Shown: one piece after another, positions 52,491 through 62,005 of the stretch | Layout: every line of letters starts with the position of its first letter | Position numbering within the stretch: position 1 is the stretch's first letter | NCBI RefSeq assembly: GCF_020544405.1 | Contig: NZ_CP065410.1 | Location: 1,984,001 to 2,048,000 of the forward strand | Direction: 5' to 3' | Source of the DNA: Pseudomonas sp. IAC-BECa141 | GTDB lineage: Bacteria; Pseudomonadota; Gammaproteobacteria; Pseudomonadales; Pseudomonadaceae | Length of the DNA stretch: 64,000 nucleotides | Translations under genes and position numbers: made by a program | The notes under the pieces: generated by a model | Databases searched by the model: none | Told to the model about the DNA's origin: nothing | Seen by the model: only the letters and a program-made list of their open reading frames with translations

Positions 52491-54761
52491 ATGTCCGACC
52501 GTTTCGAACTCTTCCTCACTTGCCCCAAAGGCCTTGAAGGCCTGCTCATCGAGGAAGCCGTCGGGCTTGGCCTTGAAGAGGCCCGCGAACACACCTCCGC
52601 CGTGCGTGGCATGGCGACCATGGAAACCGCTTATCGTCTGTGCCTCTGGTCGCGTCTGGCCAACCGGGTGCTGCTGGTGCTCAAGCGTTTCCCGATGAAA
52701 AACGCCGAAGACCTGTACCACGGCGTACTCGACCTCGACTGGCAGGATCACATGCTGGCCGACGGCACCCTGGCCGTGGAGTTCAGCGGCCACGGTTCAG
52801 GCATCGACAACACTCACTTCGGCGCCCTGAAGGTCAAGGACGCCATCGTCGACAAACTGCGCACCCCGCAGGGCGACCGACCAAGCATCGACAAGCTCAA
52901 CCCGGACCTGCGCATTCACCTGCGTCTGGATCGCGGCGAAGCGATTCTGTCCCTCGACCTTTCCGGCCACAGCCTGCACCAGCGCGGCTACCGCTTGCAG
53001 CAGGGCGCTGCGCCGCTGAAGGAAAACCTCGCGGCCGCGATCCTGATCCGTTCCGGCTGGCCGCGCATTGCCGCCGAAGGTGGCGCGCTGGCTGACCCGA
53101 TGTGCGGTGTCGGCACGTTCCTGGTCGAAGCCGGCATGATCGCCGCCGATATGGCGCCGAACCTGCGTCGCGAGCAATGGGGCTTCACCGCCTGGCTCGG
53201 TCACGTACCGGCGCTGTGGAAAAAGCTCCACGAAGAAGCCGTCGAGCGCGCCGCCGCCGGTCTGGCCAAACCACCGCTGTGGATCCGTGGTTATGAAGCC
53301 GACCCACGGCTGATTCAGCCAGGCCGCAACAACGTCGAGCGCGCCGGCCTGAGCGAGTGGATCAAGATCTATCAGGGCGAAGTCGCGACCTTCGAACCGC
53401 GTCCGGACCAGAACCAGAAAGGTCTGGTCATCTGCAACCCGCCGTACGGTGAGCGTCTGGGTGATGAAGCCAGCCTGTTGTACCTCTACCAGAACCTTGG
53501 CGAGCGTCTGCGTCAGGCCTGCCTGAACTGGGAGGCGGCGGTGTTCACCGGCGCACCGGACCTTGGCAAGCGCATGGGCATCCGCAGCCACAAACAGTAT
53601 TCGTTCTGGAACGGCGCACTGCCGTGCAAGCTGCTGTTGATCAAAGTCCTGCCGGATCAGTTCGTCACCGGCGAGCGCCGTACTCCGGAGCAACGCCAGG
53701 CCGAGCGCGAGCAAGCCGCTTATGAGCAGACGCCGAACGAGCCGCAAGAGCGCAAGTTCAACAAGAACGGCAACCCGATCAAACCGACGCCGGCCCCGGC
53801 GCCAGTGATCGAGCAGCCGCGCCTGAGCGAAGGCGGGCAGATGTTTGCCAACCGCCTGCAAAAGAACCTCAAGGCGTTGGGCAAGTGGGTCAAGCGCGAA
53901 GGCATCGATTGCTACCGCGTCTACGATGCGGACATGCCGGAATACGCGATGGCCATCGACCTGTACCACGACTGGGTGCACGTTCAGGAGTACGCCGCGC
54001 CGAAGTCGATCGACCCGGAAAAGGCCTCGATCCGCATGTTCGATGCGTTGGCGGCCATCCCTCAGGCGCTGAACATCGACAAGAGCCGCGTGGTGGTCAA
54101 GCGCCGCGAGCGTCAGAGCGGCACCAGGCAGTACGAGCGTCAGGCGGCCCAGGGCAAGTTCAATGAAGTGACCGAGGGCGGCGTGAAGTTGCTGGTCAAC
54201 CTCACCGATTACCTCGACACCGGACTGTTCCTCGATCACCGGCCGATGCGCATGCGGATCCAGAAAGAGGCCGCCGGCAAGCGCTTCCTCAACCTGTTCT
54301 GCTACACCGCGACCGCCAGCGTACACGCGGCCAAGGGCGGCGCGCGCAGCACCACCAGCGTCGACCTGTCGAAAACCTACCTCGACTGGGCGCGTCGCAA
54401 CCTCTCGCTCAACGGTTTTTCCGACAAGAACCGTCTGGAGCAGGGCGATGTGATGGCGTGGCTGGAAAACTGCCGCGAAGAGTACGACCTGATCTTCATC
54501 GATCCGCCGACCTTCTCCAACTCCAAGCGCATGGAAGGCATCTTCGACGTACAGCGTGACCAGGTGCAGTTGATCGACCTGGCCATGGCGCGTCTGGCAG
54601 CGGGCGGGGTGTTGTACTTCTCCAACAACTTCCGCAAGTTCCAGCTCGAGGACAACCTGGCCGAGCGTTACGCGGTCGAGGAAATCACCGCCAGCACCAT
54701 CGACCCGGATTTCGCCCGCAACGGCAAGATCCATCGCGCCTGGAAAATCACGGCTCGTTGA
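52491..54761 (+). CDS. rlmL: Fused 23S rRNA methyltransferase RlmKL (m2G2445 and m7G2069)
   Basis: The 756-residue protein has a THUMP domain (about 45-155), the RlmL methyltransferase with ADPMCGVGTFLVEAGMIA and the catalytic ICNPPYGERLGDE, and after a Pro/Gln-rich linker (about 395-450) the RlmK methyltransferase with RFLNLFCYTATASVHAAKGG and IFIDPPTFSNSKRM. It modifies both sites in helix 74 of 23S rRNA during ribosome assembly. The start at 52491 follows the end of a 530-base gap. There is no recognisable terminator before the next gene. Confidence 0.95.
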   Translation: MSDRFELFLTCPKGLEGLLIEEAVGLGLEEAREHTSAVRGMATMETAYRLCLWSRLANRVLLVLKRFPMKNAEDLYHGVLDLDWQDHMLADGTLAVEFSGHGSGIDNTHFGALKVKDAIVDKLRTPQGDRPSIDKLNPDLRIHLRLDRGEAILSLDLSGHSLHQRGYRLQQGAAPLKENLAAAILIRSGWPRIAAEGGALADPMCGVGTFLVEAGMIAADMAPNLRREQWGFTAWLGHVPALWKKLHEEAVERAAAGLAKPPLWIRGYEADPRLIQPGRNNVERAGLSEWIKIYQGEVATFEPRPDQNQKGLVICNPPYGERLGDEASLLYLYQNLGERLRQACLNWEAAVFTGAPDLGKRMGIRSHKQYSFWNGALPCKLLLIKVLPDQFVTGERRTPEQRQAEREQAAYEQTPNEPQERKFNKNGNPIKPTPAPAPVIEQPRLSEGGQMFANRLQKNLKALGKWVKREGIDCYRVYDADMPEYAMAIDLYHDWVHVQEYAAPKSIDPEKASIRMFDALAAIPQALNIDKSRVVVKRRERQSGTRQYERQAAQGKFNEVTEGGVKLLVNLTDYLDTGLFLDHRPMRMRIQKEAAGKRFLNLFCYTATASVHAAKGGARSTTSVDLSKTYLDWARRNLSLNGFSDKNRLEQGDVMAWLENCREEYDLIFIDPPTFSNSKRMEGIFDVQRDQVQLIDLAMARLAAGGVLYFSNNFRKFQLEDNLAERYAVEEITASTIDPDFARNGKIHRAWKITAR

Positions 54762-54907
54762 CACTCTGCAAAATTGGATCCACAGAGCCTTGATTTTTAA
54801 AGGCTCTTGGATCCGTTCAGAGCTAGCCAAATTAGTGGCTAATAGCTATAACTCACACACGGCCGATGGGGTTTTTCCCGCAGATGCTGACGTAGTGAGT
54901 GGCTTTT

Positions 54908-57292
54908 ATGTCGTTGCACCCCGTGCGCCCGAAGATATTGGGTTTTATCAGCGAAGAAGTCTCGGCCTGGCTGGTCGCGCTGCTGGTATTGCTCGCCGGC
55001 GGGATTCTCACGGGGCTGCTCGCCTGGGGCACCCTCAATCAGTTTCACAGCCAGTTGCGCCAACGCTTTCAGCTACTGGCCAACGAGCGCTACAGCCGCA
55101 TCGAAGAACGTTTTCAGGATCAGGAGCAACGCCTCGATGGCCTGCGACGGTTCTTCGCCAACTCCGAATCGGTGTCCCGCGCCGAATTCGACGGCTACAC
55201 CCGACCTTTATTACTGCGCACCCAGGCCTATTCGTTCGCCTTGCGGGTGAGCGGCGCCGAGCGTGCAGCGTTCGAGAAACAGGTGCGAGACGAGGGCCTG
55301 ACCACCTTCAGCGTGCGCGAACTCAATGCACGCGGCGAATTGCAACTGGCCGCGGCTCGCGATGAATACGTCGTGGTGGTGTACAGCCAGACCCAGAGTC
55401 GGCTCGGCTCGCCGCTGGGGTATGACTTGCTGGCGCAACCGTTGCGCCGATCGACCCTTGAACGGGCTGACCAGCTCCACGGTCTGGCGGTGTCGCAGCC
55501 GATGCATCTGGTGTCTATCGAGCCGGCTTATGCACGCGGCGTCCTGCTGGTCGCGCCAGTGGTTCGTCAGGGCGAAAACGTCTCTTTCGGTTATGTGATG
55601 GCAGTGATCAGCATGCGTCAACTGCTGGCGGACGGCTTGCCGGACGCACTCAATGACTATCTGTCAGTGCGCATTCTCGATCTGTCCAACAGCGATCAAC
55701 ATGAAGTGTTGTTCGAGTCGACCAATGAACCGGCGCCAAGCGATCTGTCCGCCACCCGGCTGGTGCGCATGGCCGATCACGACTATCAGGTGGATATTCT
55801 TCCCAGCGAAGCGTTCATGCAGGCCAACCATTCGTCGGTTGGCAGCGTGGTGGTGCTGGGCGGATTGCTCAGTCTCCTGCTGAGCGCGCTGCTTTATGTG
55901 CTGGTCAGTCAGCGCCAGCGCGCGTTGCGCATGGTCGAGTTGCGCACTCAGGAACTGCATGAGCGTGAACAGGAACTGCGCGGCACTCACGGCCAGTTGC
56001 GCGGGGTGCTGAACGCGGCAACCCAGGTTGCAATCATCGCCACCGATCTGCGCGGCGTGATCAACACCTTCAACCCCGGCGCCGAGCAGATGCTCGGTTA
56101 TCACAGCAACGAAGTGGTCGGCCACATGACCCTGGAAAACCTGCACTTTCCCCGGGAACTGGTGGCTCGTGCTGCGGAGCTCAGCACCCGTTATGGCAAG
56201 GTCATTCCGACCTGTCAGGCGATGCTGGTGGAGGGCGGCGAAGTCGGCGGGCACGAAGCGCGGGAGTGGACGCTGGTACGCAAGGATGGCAGCCACCTGC
56301 CGGTGAACATGCTTGCCACACCGGTGCTGGACGAGCAGGGGCTGTGGGTCGGACACCTGGCGATCTGCATCGACATCACCGAGCGCAAGCGCGTGCACGA
56401 AGCGCTGGCCGCACGGGACGTGCTGTTGAAGAAGCTCAGCGCCCACGTTCCCGGCGGGATCTATCAATTCAAAATGGAGTTCGACGGGCGCTTCAGTGTG
56501 ATCTACGCCAGCGACGGGATTCGCGAAATCTACGAGCTGGAGCCGGACGTGCTGCTGCTCAACGCCGAAGCGATCTTCACCCGCATCCATCCGCAGGACG
56601 TCAGTCGTGTGCGCAAGTCGATCCGCGCCTCGGCGGACAACCTCAGTCCGTGGCGCGAGGAATACCGCGTGCAGTTGCCCGAACGCGGCCTGCGCTGGGT
56701 TCGTGGCGAGGCGACCCCGGAGGAACTGCCGGGCGGCGGCGTGCTGTGGCACGGTTACATTTCCGACATCTCCGATCTGAAGCGCGTCGAAGAAGAGTTG
56801 CGTGCATTGTCGGTGACCGACGCCCTGACCGGGATTCACAACCGGCGCTATTTTCAGGAGCGCCTGACCACCGAAATGGCGCGGGTAGAGCGTGGCGGTG
56901 GTGAGTTGTCGGTAATCATGCTCGACATCGACCACTTCAAACGGATCAACGATCAGTACGGTCATGCGGTGGGCGACCGCGTGTTGCAGGCGGTCTGCGA
57001 GCGCATCGGCCATCGTCTGCGGCGTACCGACGTGTTCTGCCGGTTGGGCGGCGAGGAGTTCATGGTGCTGTGCCCGGACATCGACGGTGATCACGCCCTC
57101 ATGCTGGCCGAAGAGTTATGGCACAGCCTGCGCAGTGCGCCGATCGACGTGGTGGGGGTGGTGACGGCCAGTTTCGGGATTGCCAGCTGGCGACCGGGAG
57201 AGGGCGCGGACGCGCTGTTGCTACGGGCGGATTCCGGGGTGTACGCGGCGAAGCAGGGCGGACGGGATCGGGTCGAGCGGCAGATGAACTGA
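54908..57292 (+). CDS. Diguanylate cyclase with CHASE sensor and two PAS domains
   Basis: A 794-residue inner-membrane protein. A first membrane helix (WLVALLVLLAGGILTGLLAW, about 20-40) is followed by a periplasmic CHASE sensor domain (to about 300), a second helix (VVVLGGLLSLLLSALLYVLV, about 312-332), a short coiled coil, two PAS domains (about 365-490 and 500-625) and a GGDEF domain. The active-site motif is GGEEF, with an inhibitory RxxD (RRTD) five residues before it. The DxLTGIHNRRYF start of the GGDEF domain is intact, so it should make c-di-GMP. There is no EAL domain. ATG at 54908 chosen over GTG at 54899. Confidence 0.92.
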   Translation: MSLHPVRPKILGFISEEVSAWLVALLVLLAGGILTGLLAWGTLNQFHSQLRQRFQLLANERYSRIEERFQDQEQRLDGLRRFFANSESVSRAEFDGYTRPLLLRTQAYSFALRVSGAERAAFEKQVRDEGLTTFSVRELNARGELQLAAARDEYVVVVYSQTQSRLGSPLGYDLLAQPLRRSTLERADQLHGLAVSQPMHLVSIEPAYARGVLLVAPVVRQGENVSFGYVMAVISMRQLLADGLPDALNDYLSVRILDLSNSDQHEVLFESTNEPAPSDLSATRLVRMADHDYQVDILPSEAFMQANHSSVGSVVVLGGLLSLLLSALLYVLVSQRQRALRMVELRTQELHEREQELRGTHGQLRGVLNAATQVAIIATDLRGVINTFNPGAEQMLGYHSNEVVGHMTLENLHFPRELVARAAELSTRYGKVIPTCQAMLVEGGEVGGHEAREWTLVRKDGSHLPVNMLATPVLDEQGLWVGHLAICIDITERKRVHEALAARDVLLKKLSAHVPGGIYQFKMEFDGRFSVIYASDGIREIYELEPDVLLLNAEAIFTRIHPQDVSRVRKSIRASADNLSPWREEYRVQLPERGLRWVRGEATPEELPGGGVLWHGYISDISDLKRVEEELRALSVTDALTGIHNRRYFQERLTTEMARVERGGGELSVIMLDIDHFKRINDQYGHAVGDRVLQAVCERIGHRLRRTDVFCRLGGEEFMVLCPDIDGDHALMLAEELWHSLRSAPIDVVGVVTASFGIASWRPGEGADALLLRADSGVYAAKQGGRDRVERQMN

Positions 57293-57307
57293 GCCCCTCT
57301 GCCACCT

Positions 57308-57424
57308 GATCGTTCCCACGCTCTGCGTGGGAATGCCTCCGGGGAAGCTCCGCGTCCAGTGACGCGGAGCATCACGGGCTGTGTTCCCACGCAGACGGTT
57401 CGACGCCTCGACGTGGGAACAATC
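57308..57424. repeat. Palindromic intergenic repeat, GTTCCCACG family, unit R4 (right arm carries an 18-nt insert)
   Basis: The left arm is standard (GATCGTTCCCACGCTCTGCGTG). The right arm CCCACGCAGA...CGTGGGAAC is interrupted at 57394-57411 by the reverse complement of TCGAGGCGTCGAACCGTC. It lies between the cyclase gene and dacB. Confidence 0.85.
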
Positions 57425-57433
57425 ATTACAGGG

Positions 57434-58894
57434 TTACAGAACCGAAGCGGTCTGCGGCGTCCGCGGCTGTTTATACAGATCCAGCAGTACCTGATCCAGC
57501 ACCGACGAGGCGCCGAACGGGGCCTTGTCGTTGAGGATCGCCACCACCGCCCAGGTGTTGCCGTTGACGTCGCGGCTGAAGCCGGCAATCGCCCGTACGG
57601 TGTTCAGGGTACCGGTCTTGACGTGGGCTTCGCCGCGCATCGCGGTGGTCTTCAGGCGTTTGCGCATGGTGCCGTCGGTGCCGGCAATCGGCAGCGAGCT
57701 GATGTATTCGGCAGCATATGGGCTGTGCCAGGCCGCTTGCAGCATGTTGGCCATTTCCCGGGCGCTGACTCGCTCGGAACGCGACAGACCGGAGCCGTTC
57801 TCCATCACCAGGTGCGGCGCGGTGATGCCTTTCTTCGCCAGCCACTGACGGACCACGCGTTGCGCAGCCTTGGCGTCATCGCCATCGGCGTCGTTGCGGA
57901 ATCTCTGGCCAAGGCTCAGGAACAGTTGCTGAGCCATGGTGTTGTTACTGTATTTGTTGATGTCGCGGATGATTTCCGCCAGATCCGGCGAGAACGCCCG
58001 GGCCAGCACTTTGGCGCTGCTCGGGGTCGGGGCCAGACGATCCTTGCCCTGGATGCTGCCGCCCAGTTCCTTCCAGATCGCCCGCACGGCGCCGGCGGTG
58101 TAGGTTGCGTGGTCGAGCAGCGACAGATAAGTCTGCGAGCTGCAGCCTTCGCCCAATTGGCCGGCCACAGTCACGGTCACGCTGCCATCGGCCTGCGGCA
58201 CCGGGTTGTAGCGCACGCCGCCGGTGCATTGTTTGGAATTGAGTGCCTTGACGGTGTTTTGGATATTGATGCTGGCAATCGGCGGCTCGACCGAGATCAA
58301 CACCCGGCCATTGTCATTGCGGGCCACGAAACGCAGGGCCTTGAGGTTGACCAGCAGCGAATCCGGCTTGACCAGAAACGGCTTGTTCTCGTCGTTGCCG
58401 TCATCGTTGAATTCCGGCAGTTGCGGCTGCACAAAGAAGCTGCGATCCAGTACCAGATCACCGGTGACCTGAGTCACGCCGTTGGCGCGCAGGTCGCGCA
58501 TCAGCAGCCAGAGTTTTTCCATGTTCAGTTTCGGATCGCCACCACCCTTGAGGTAGAGGTTGCCGTTGAGAATCCCGCCGTTAAGGTCGCCGTCGGTGTA
58601 GAACTCGGTTTTCCACTGGTGGTTGGGGCCGAGCATTTCCAGCGCCGCGTAAGTGGTGACCAGCTTCATGGTCGAGGCCGGGTTGACCGACACGTCGGCG
58701 TTGTACACGGTCGGCGTGCCCGGGCCGTCCAGCGGCACCATCACCAGCGACAGGGCAGTGGGCTGCAGCTTGCTGGCCTTGAGGGCTTTTTCGACGTTGG
58801 GGGTCAGGGCGGTGTTGATGGTGGCAGCGGAGACGGGCAGGGCCAGGGGGAGAAGAAGGCCGGCCAGGAGCAGAGGACGCAACGATTTGATCAT
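57434..58894 (-). CDS. dacB: D-alanyl-D-alanine carboxypeptidase/endopeptidase (PBP4 type)
   Basis: A 486-residue periplasmic peptidase of the S13 family that trims or cuts peptidoglycan cross-links. It has a signal peptide (MIKSLRPLLLAGLLLPLALP, cleavage after VSAA), the SxxK motif in NPASTMKLVTTYAAL, SxN in KYSNNTMAQQL and KTG in VKTGTLNTVRAI. The large insertion between SxxK and SxN is typical of PBP4. The ATG at 58894 begins the signal peptide; the frame is open to 58987. Confidence 0.93.
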   Translation of the reverse strand: MIKSLRPLLLAGLLLPLALPVSAATINTALTPNVEKALKASKLQPTALSLVMVPLDGPGTPTVYNADVSVNPASTMKLVTTYAALEMLGPNHQWKTEFYTDGDLNGGILNGNLYLKGGGDPKLNMEKLWLLMRDLRANGVTQVTGDLVLDRSFFVQPQLPEFNDDGNDENKPFLVKPDSLLVNLKALRFVARNDNGRVLISVEPPIASINIQNTVKALNSKQCTGGVRYNPVPQADGSVTVTVAGQLGEGCSSQTYLSLLDHATYTAGAVRAIWKELGGSIQGKDRLAPTPSSAKVLARAFSPDLAEIIRDINKYSNNTMAQQLFLSLGQRFRNDADGDDAKAAQRVVRQWLAKKGITAPHLVMENGSGLSRSERVSAREMANMLQAAWHSPYAAEYISSLPIAGTDGTMRKRLKTTAMRGEAHVKTGTLNTVRAIAGFSRDVNGNTWAVVAILNDKAPFGASSVLDQVLLDLYKQPRTPQTASVL

Positions 58895-59128
58895 ATGAAA
58901 TAAAACCCTACAGCCGAGGGGAAAAAAGACGAGGACATGGATGAAAAGGCCCTCAGTGATCATGAAAGTGTCGGCATTATGCCCCAAGGTGTAACAGCTT
59001 GTGCCTTTCGCAAGGGCGTCAATTCGTTATTTTTTTACAGGCGGTCGTACGCACGTCCCGGATAGGCGGGCAATCGCCGCCTTAAACTGGTAAAGTGCCG
59101 GCCGTTATTACTTAAGAGGATTGTTCCA

Positions 59129-59470
59129 ATGGCGACTAACCGTTCCCAGCGTCTGCGCAAAAAACTGTGCGTCGATGAATTTCAAGAGCTGGGTTTCGAA
59201 CTGAACCTGGACTTCAAAGAAGATCTGTCCGAAGAAGCCATTGATGCTTTCCTCGAAGCCTTCATCAAAGAAGCCATGGACGCCAATGGTCTGGGCTATG
59301 TCGGCGGCGAAGGCTTCGGTCTGGTTTGCCTGCAGAAGCGTGGTTCGGTTTCCGAAGAGCAGCGCGCTGCCGTGGAAGCCTGGCTGAAAACCCGCACCGA
59401 GCTGACCAAGACTGAAATCAGCCCGCTGCTGGACGTCTGGTATCCGGAAAAGCCGATCAACAAGGCTTGA
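59129..59470 (+). CDS. yggL: YggL-family 50S ribosome-binding protein
   Basis: This 113-residue cytoplasmic protein matches the YggL/DUF469 family: RSQRLRKKLCVDEFQELGFELNL at the N terminus, IDAFLEAFIKEAMDANGLGYVGG and a C-terminal DVWYP. In E. coli it binds the 50S subunit. The protein is basic in its first 15 residues and acidic afterwards. It is monocistronic, with a strong terminator. Confidence 0.92.
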   Translation: MATNRSQRLRKKLCVDEFQELGFELNLDFKEDLSEEAIDAFLEAFIKEAMDANGLGYVGGEGFGLVCLQKRGSVSEEQRAAVEAWLKTRTELTKTEISPLLDVWYPEKPINKA

Positions 59471-59483
59471 TTCCGAAATGAAG

Positions 59484-59513
59484 AACGGCGACCCGAAGGT
59501 CGCCGTTTTTTTA
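59484..59513 (+). terminator. Terminator between yggL and the BenE-type permease gene
   Basis: AACGGCGACC and GGTCGCCGTT form a perfect stem with the loop CGAA, followed by seven T. It serves the plus strand and overlaps the 3' end of the convergent gene. Confidence 0.92.
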
Positions 59514-60701
59514 TGCCTTTCGCCAGTTGAGGATCAGCAAGGTCAACACCCCCGCGACAATCCCCCAGAAGGCCGAACCGATGGAAAACAGCGTCAGCCC
59601 CGACGCCGTGACCATGAAGGTGATCAGCGCCGCTTCCCGTTCCTTCACTTCGGTCATGGCGATGCTCAAGCCGTTGATGATCGAGCCGAACAGGGCCAAA
59701 GCGGCAATCGACAGCACCAATTCCTTGGGCAGCGCGGCAAACAGCGCCGCCAGTGTGGCGCCGAACACCCCGGCAATCCCGTAGAAAATCCCGCACCACA
59801 CGGCTGCCGTGTAGCGTTTGTTGCGATCCTCATGGGCATGCGGCCCGGTGCAGATCGCCGCGCTAATCGCTGCGAGGTTTATGCCGTGGGAACCGAACGG
59901 CGCCAGCAACAGCGACGCGATGCCGGTGGCGGTGATCAGCGGCGAGGCCGGAACGTTGTAGCCATCGGCCCGCAATACGGCGATGCCGGGCATGTTTTGC
60001 GAGGTCATGGCTACCACAAACAGCGGGATGCCGATGCTGATGGTCGCGGCCAGGGAAAAATGCGGCGTGGTCCAGACCGGTGTCGCCACCTCCAGGTGAA
60101 AACCGCTGAAGTCCAGCAACCCCATGACGCCCGACAGCGCGGTGCCGATCAGCAGCGCAGCGAGCACCGCATAACGGGGCGACAGGCGTTTGACGATCAG
60201 ATAAGTGAAGAACATCCCCAGCACCAGGCCGGTGCGGTGCTGCGCAGCGACGAAGATTTCGCTGCCGATCTTGAACAGAATCCCTGCCAGCAGCGCCGCG
60301 GCGAGGGAGGCCGGGATCTTTTTCACCAGCCGTTCGAAGCTGCCGGTCAAGCCGCAAATGGTCACCAGCACCGCGCAGGTGATGTAGGCGCCGATGGCTT
60401 CGCCATAGGTCACGCCGCCAAGGCTGGTGATCAACAGCGCCGCGCCGGGCGTCGACCAGGCGATGGTGATCGGCGTGCGATAACGCAGCGACAGGCCGAT
60501 CGAACACACCGCCATGCCGATGGAGATCGCCCAGATCCACGAAGAAATCTGCCCGCTGGTCAGGCCCGCCGCTTGCCCTGCCTGGAACATCAGCACCAGC
60601 GAACTGGTGTAGCCGGTCATCATCGCGATGAACCCGGCGACGATGGCGGAGGGCGAAGTGTCCGCCAGCGGGCGCAGTCGGGTGTGGGTAATTTCGTTCA
60701 T
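59511..60701 (-). CDS. BenE-family benzoate/H+ symporter-like permease
   Basis: The 396-residue inner-membrane protein with about twelve helices matches the BenE family (TSPSAIVAGFIAMMTGYTSSLVLMF near the N terminus, AWSTPGAALL, SHGINLAAISAAICTGPHAH). BenE proteins import benzoate, but no benzoate catabolic gene is near; the neighbours belong to purine degradation, so another aromatic or heterocyclic acid is possible. The ATG at 60701 is chosen since the upstream open frame runs through a REPIN repeat. It is divergent from a GntR regulator with which it shares a repeat-containing promoter region. Confidence 0.85.
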   Translation of the reverse strand: MNEITHTRLRPLADTSPSAIVAGFIAMMTGYTSSLVLMFQAGQAAGLTSGQISSWIWAISIGMAVCSIGLSLRYRTPITIAWSTPGAALLITSLGGVTYGEAIGAYITCAVLVTICGLTGSFERLVKKIPASLAAALLAGILFKIGSEIFVAAQHRTGLVLGMFFTYLIVKRLSPRYAVLAALLIGTALSGVMGLLDFSGFHLEVATPVWTTPHFSLAATISIGIPLFVVAMTSQNMPGIAVLRADGYNVPASPLITATGIASLLLAPFGSHGINLAAISAAICTGPHAHEDRNKRYTAAVWCGIFYGIAGVFGATLAALFAALPKELVLSIAALALFGSIINGLSIAMTEVKEREAALITFMVTASGLTLFSIGSAFWGIVAGVLTLLILNWRKA

Positions 60702-60753
60702 GACAGCGGTATTCCTTGTACCAATGAAGATATTTGCTGCTATGCGAAACCCT

Positions 60754-60843
60754 TGTGGGAGCGAGCTTGCTCGCGATGACGGCGGAACAGTCGACATTAG
60801 AGTTGAATGTCCAACCGCTATCGCGAGCAAGCTCGCTCCCACA
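60754..60843. repeat. REPIN-type inverted repeat, GTGGGAGC family, unit Q4
   Basis: TGTGGGAGCGAGCTTGCTCGCGA and its inverted copy flank about 45 bases. It lies 53 bases upstream of the BenE-type gene, that is, in a promoter region instead of a 3' end. Confidence 0.88.
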
Positions 60844-60943
60844 GGGATCGCGGATTCTGCGATCAAGCCTAAACTCAAACGTAACGAAGCGTTGCAATAC
60901 AGCCAAAGCCACAAACAGCCGTACAGTCGTGTTGCCACCTTCC

Positions 60944-60955
60944 ATTGTGTACAAT
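60944..60955. promoter_or_regulatory. Putative GntR operator
   Basis: ATTGTGTACAAT is an inverted repeat except for the central two positions (ATTGT-GT-ACAAT), with the TTGT-N2-ACAA core of FCD-type GntR sites. It lies 94 bases upstream of a GntR gene, in the region shared with the BenE-type permease. Confidence 0.45.
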
Positions 60956-61048
60956 CGCGCTGTTTTTTACGCGATACTTGCCAGCGACCCACTGTGCCGT
61001 ATTACAGTCACGGTCAATTCGCCGCCGTTCTTCCCGACTCGAGTGCCC

Positions 61049-61813
61049 ATGAACGAACAGTTGCAACCCCTCAAGAAACAACCGCGAGCAGGCAAGGCCG
61101 GCCGCAGCGGAACCCAGGACGACATTGTCTATGCGCATATATTCGAGGCCATCCTCGAACAGCGCCTGGCGCCCGGCACAAAGTTGAGCGAAGAAGCGCT
61201 GGGGGAAATTTTCGGGGTCAGCCGCACCATCATTCGCCGCGCGCTCTCGCGTCTGGCCCATGAAGGCGTGGTGCTGTTGCGGCCGAACCGTGGCGCGGTC
61301 GTCGCCAGCCCGAGCGTTGAAGAGGCGCGTCAGGTGTTTCTCGCCCGGCGTCTGGTGGAGCGCGCGATCACCGAGCTGGCCGTGCAACACGCCACCGCCG
61401 AGCAGATCGCCGAATTGCGCCAGATGGTCAACGACGAGCGCGACAGCTTCTCCCGTGGCGATCGCGGCGCCGGCATCCGTCTCTCGGGTGAATTCCACCT
61501 GAAACTGGCCGAGGCAGCGAAGAATGCGCCGTTGATCAGTTTCCAGCGCAGCCTGGTTTCGCAGACGTCGCTGATCATCGCCCAATATGAAAGCGGCAAC
61601 CGTTCGCACTGTTCCTACGACGAGCACACCCAGTTGATCGACGCCATCGAAGCGCGCAACGGCGAGCTGGCAGTGGACCTGATGATGCATCACATGGATC
61701 ACATCGACAGCAAGCTCAACCTCGACGAAGAAAGCGCTTCGGACGATCTGCATGCAGTGTTCTCGCACCTGTTGCAGACCAAGAAACCGGGGCGGCCGGC
61801 GGTCAAGCTCTGA
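61049..61813 (+). CDS. GntR-family (FCD) transcriptional regulator, probably of purine catabolism
   Basis: This 254-residue regulator has a basic, Lys/Arg-rich N terminus, a winged helix (LSEEALGEIFGVSRTIIRRALSRL) and an FCD effector domain (about 105-230) with HLKLAEAAKN and the SYDEHTQLIDAI histidine segment. It lies next to guaD and xdhC and divergent from a BenE-type permease, hence a role in purine-related uptake or degradation is likely. ATG at 61049 is the first in frame with conserved text following. A strong terminator ends the unit. Confidence 0.85.
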   Translation: MNEQLQPLKKQPRAGKAGRSGTQDDIVYAHIFEAILEQRLAPGTKLSEEALGEIFGVSRTIIRRALSRLAHEGVVLLRPNRGAVVASPSVEEARQVFLARRLVERAITELAVQHATAEQIAELRQMVNDERDSFSRGDRGAGIRLSGEFHLKLAEAAKNAPLISFQRSLVSQTSLIIAQYESGNRSHCSYDEHTQLIDAIEARNGELAVDLMMHHMDHIDSKLNLDEESASDDLHAVFSHLLQTKKPGRPAVKL

Positions 61814-61830
61814 GGCGAATCGACAGGCAA

Positions 61831-61871
61831 TAAAAATCCCCCGGACTGCAAAGTGCCGGGGGATTTTTTTG
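61831..61871 (+). terminator. Terminator after the GntR gene
   Basis: AAAAATCCCCCGG and CCGGGGGATTTTTTT pair around ACTGCAAAGTG, with T-runs on both ends. Confidence 0.92.
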
Positions 61872-61878
61872 CTCTCCT

Positions 61879-61995
61879 GATCGTTCCCACGTCGAGGCGT
61901 CGAACCGTCCGCGTGGGAATGCAGCCCGTGACGCTCCGCGTCACTGGACGCGGAGCGTCCCCAGAGGCATTCCCACGCAGAGCGTGGGAACAATC
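61879..61995. repeat. Palindromic intergenic repeat, GTTCCCACG family, unit R5 (left arm carries an 18-nt insert)
   Basis: GATCGTTCCCACG...CGTGGGAACAATC outer arms. The left arm is interrupted at 61892-61909 by TCGAGGCGTCGAACCGTC, the same insert (opposite orientation) as in R4. It separates convergent GntR and guaD genes. Confidence 0.85.
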
Positions 61996-62005
61996 GAGCA
62001 ATCAG

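Noticed and set aside
52797..54830. 677-codon minus-strand open frame opposite rlmKL
   Set aside because: Antisense shadow; the plus-strand fused methyltransferase is complete.
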